A DNA stretch of 5,843 nucleotides from Chloroflexota bacterium (lineage in GTDB: Bacteria; Chloroflexota; UBA5177; JANWHV01). A program made the translations under genes and the position numbers. Below, piece after piece: positions 5,385-5,843 of the stretch (position 1 is the stretch's first letter; every line of letters starts with the position of its first letter). The stretch is taken from positions 1-5,843 of the forward strand of contig JANWHV010000232.1 of assembly GCA_025450255.1 (NCBI GenBank). The letters are read 5' to 3'. A model generated the notes under the pieces. The model worked only from the letters and a program-made list of their open reading frames with translations, searched no databases and was not told the DNA's origin.

Positions 5385-5843
5385 TCGGGGGGTAACGGCA
5401 GTTGCAGGCGGAACAGGCTCCCCTTGGCGGAACTTGCCTCGAGATCCAGGCTGCCACCCATTGCTTCGGCAATGGACCGTCCTAGGTAGAGGCCGAGTCC
5501 GATGCCTTTTGGCGATCGGCGGGCGGAAGTGCCGGGCAGCCACCCGAAACGCGTAAACAAGAACCGTCGATTCTGCGCGGCAATCCCCTGCCCTTGATCC
5601 TGCACGCGGATAACGGCGCCGTGATCCTCTATCGACCAGGCGACCGCTATGGGCCTGTTTTCGCGTGAGTAGCGAGCAGCATTGTCCAGAAGGTTGCCGA
5701 GGATTTCAACCGCTCGATCCGAGTCCACGACCGCGAGCAAATCGTCCGGCCCGCGCAAACTGATGTGACGGTCCCGTACGCCGTCCGAAGCCGAGTGGAT
5801 GGCGCGCTCCACCAGGCCGCGGACGGCCACGGGCTGGGTCATC
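5381..5843 (-). CDS. Sensor histidine kinase, C-terminal ATPase domain (5' end outside window)
   Basis: The visible 153 codons are the catalytic HATPase_c domain of a two-component sensor kinase, which uses ATP to phosphorylate a histidine in the missing N-terminal part. Counting from the codon at 5842, the N box is EILGNLLDNAARYS (46-59, Asn50 and Asn54), the G1 box is VQDQGQGIA with Asp82, the F box is FLFTRFG (94-100), and the G2 box is GIGLGLYLGRSIAEAMGG (113-130), followed by the GSLFRLQLPLP end strand. All ATP-lid motifs are intact. The phosphoacceptor helix, sensor and membrane parts lie beyond base 5843, so the ATG at 5842 is more likely internal than the start. The gene converges on the oxoprolinase operon and its TAG overlaps the pxpBC TAA by 3 bases. 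Neither the cognate regulator nor the stimulus can be inferred here. Confidence 0.93.
   Translation of the reverse strand, partial: MTQPVAVRGLVERAIHSASDGVRDRHISLRGPDDLLAVVDSDRAVEILGNLLDNAARYSRENRPIAVAWSIEDHGAVIRVQDQGQGIAAQNRRFLFTRFGWLPGTSARRSPKGIGLGLYLGRSIAEAMGGSLDLEASSAKGSLFRLQLPLPPD

Noticed and set aside
1..5843. Search for RNA genes, CRISPR, insertion sequences, defence or toxin-antitoxin modules
   Set aside because: No cloverleaf, regularly spaced repeat, transposase or integrase motif, or recognised defence or toxin protein was seen on either strand.

Overview
This window is GC-rich, densely coded bacterial chromosome. Nothing in it fixes the species. The gene content (a 5-oxoprolinase locus, a trimeric-type dUTPase, a sensor kinase, several orphan proteins) and a LexA-like AGAAC-N4-GTnCT palindrome would fit a high-GC Chloroflexota (Thermomicrobia-like) or actinobacterial lineage, but that placement is a guess. 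I found no rRNA, tRNA, CRISPR array, transposase, integrase or long repeat.

Layout. Positions 1-2497 hold four minus-strand genes, read from right to left: an unrecognised 281-aa protein (1652-2497); a dUTPase whose GTG start overlaps the stop of that gene (1219-1659); a 108-aa orphan behind its own probable promoter (790-1116); and a class I SAM-dependent methyltransferase with a TTG start (708 to beyond base 1). Positions 2498-2692 are a divergent intergenic region. From 2693 the plus strand carries a two-gene operon for 5-oxoproline (pyroglutamate) hydrolysis: pxpA (2693-3481), then an overlapping pxpB-pxpC fusion (3471-5384). The C-terminal ATPase half of a sensor histidine kinase enters from the right on the minus strand (5843-5381). 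Its stop codon overlaps the stop of the pxpBC fusion.

How the genes relate. PxpA and the PxpB-PxpC fusion together should form a complete ATP-dependent 5-oxoprolinase, which returns 5-oxoproline (formed by spontaneous glutamine or glutamyl cyclisation) to glutamate. The dUTPase cleaves dUTP to dUMP and probably shares a transcript with the unknown 281-aa gene. No functional link between the minus-strand cluster and the oxoprolinase operon is evident beyond adjacency.

I did not find a clear new biological system. The most interesting items are a promoter-overlapping pair of related ACTTGT-containing sites, one a LexA-like palindrome, in front of the 108-aa orphan; the unrecognised three-part protein co-transcribed with a YosS-type dUTPase; and an unexplained cysteine-containing C-terminal tail on the PxpB-PxpC fusion that ends inside the stop of the convergent kinase gene.
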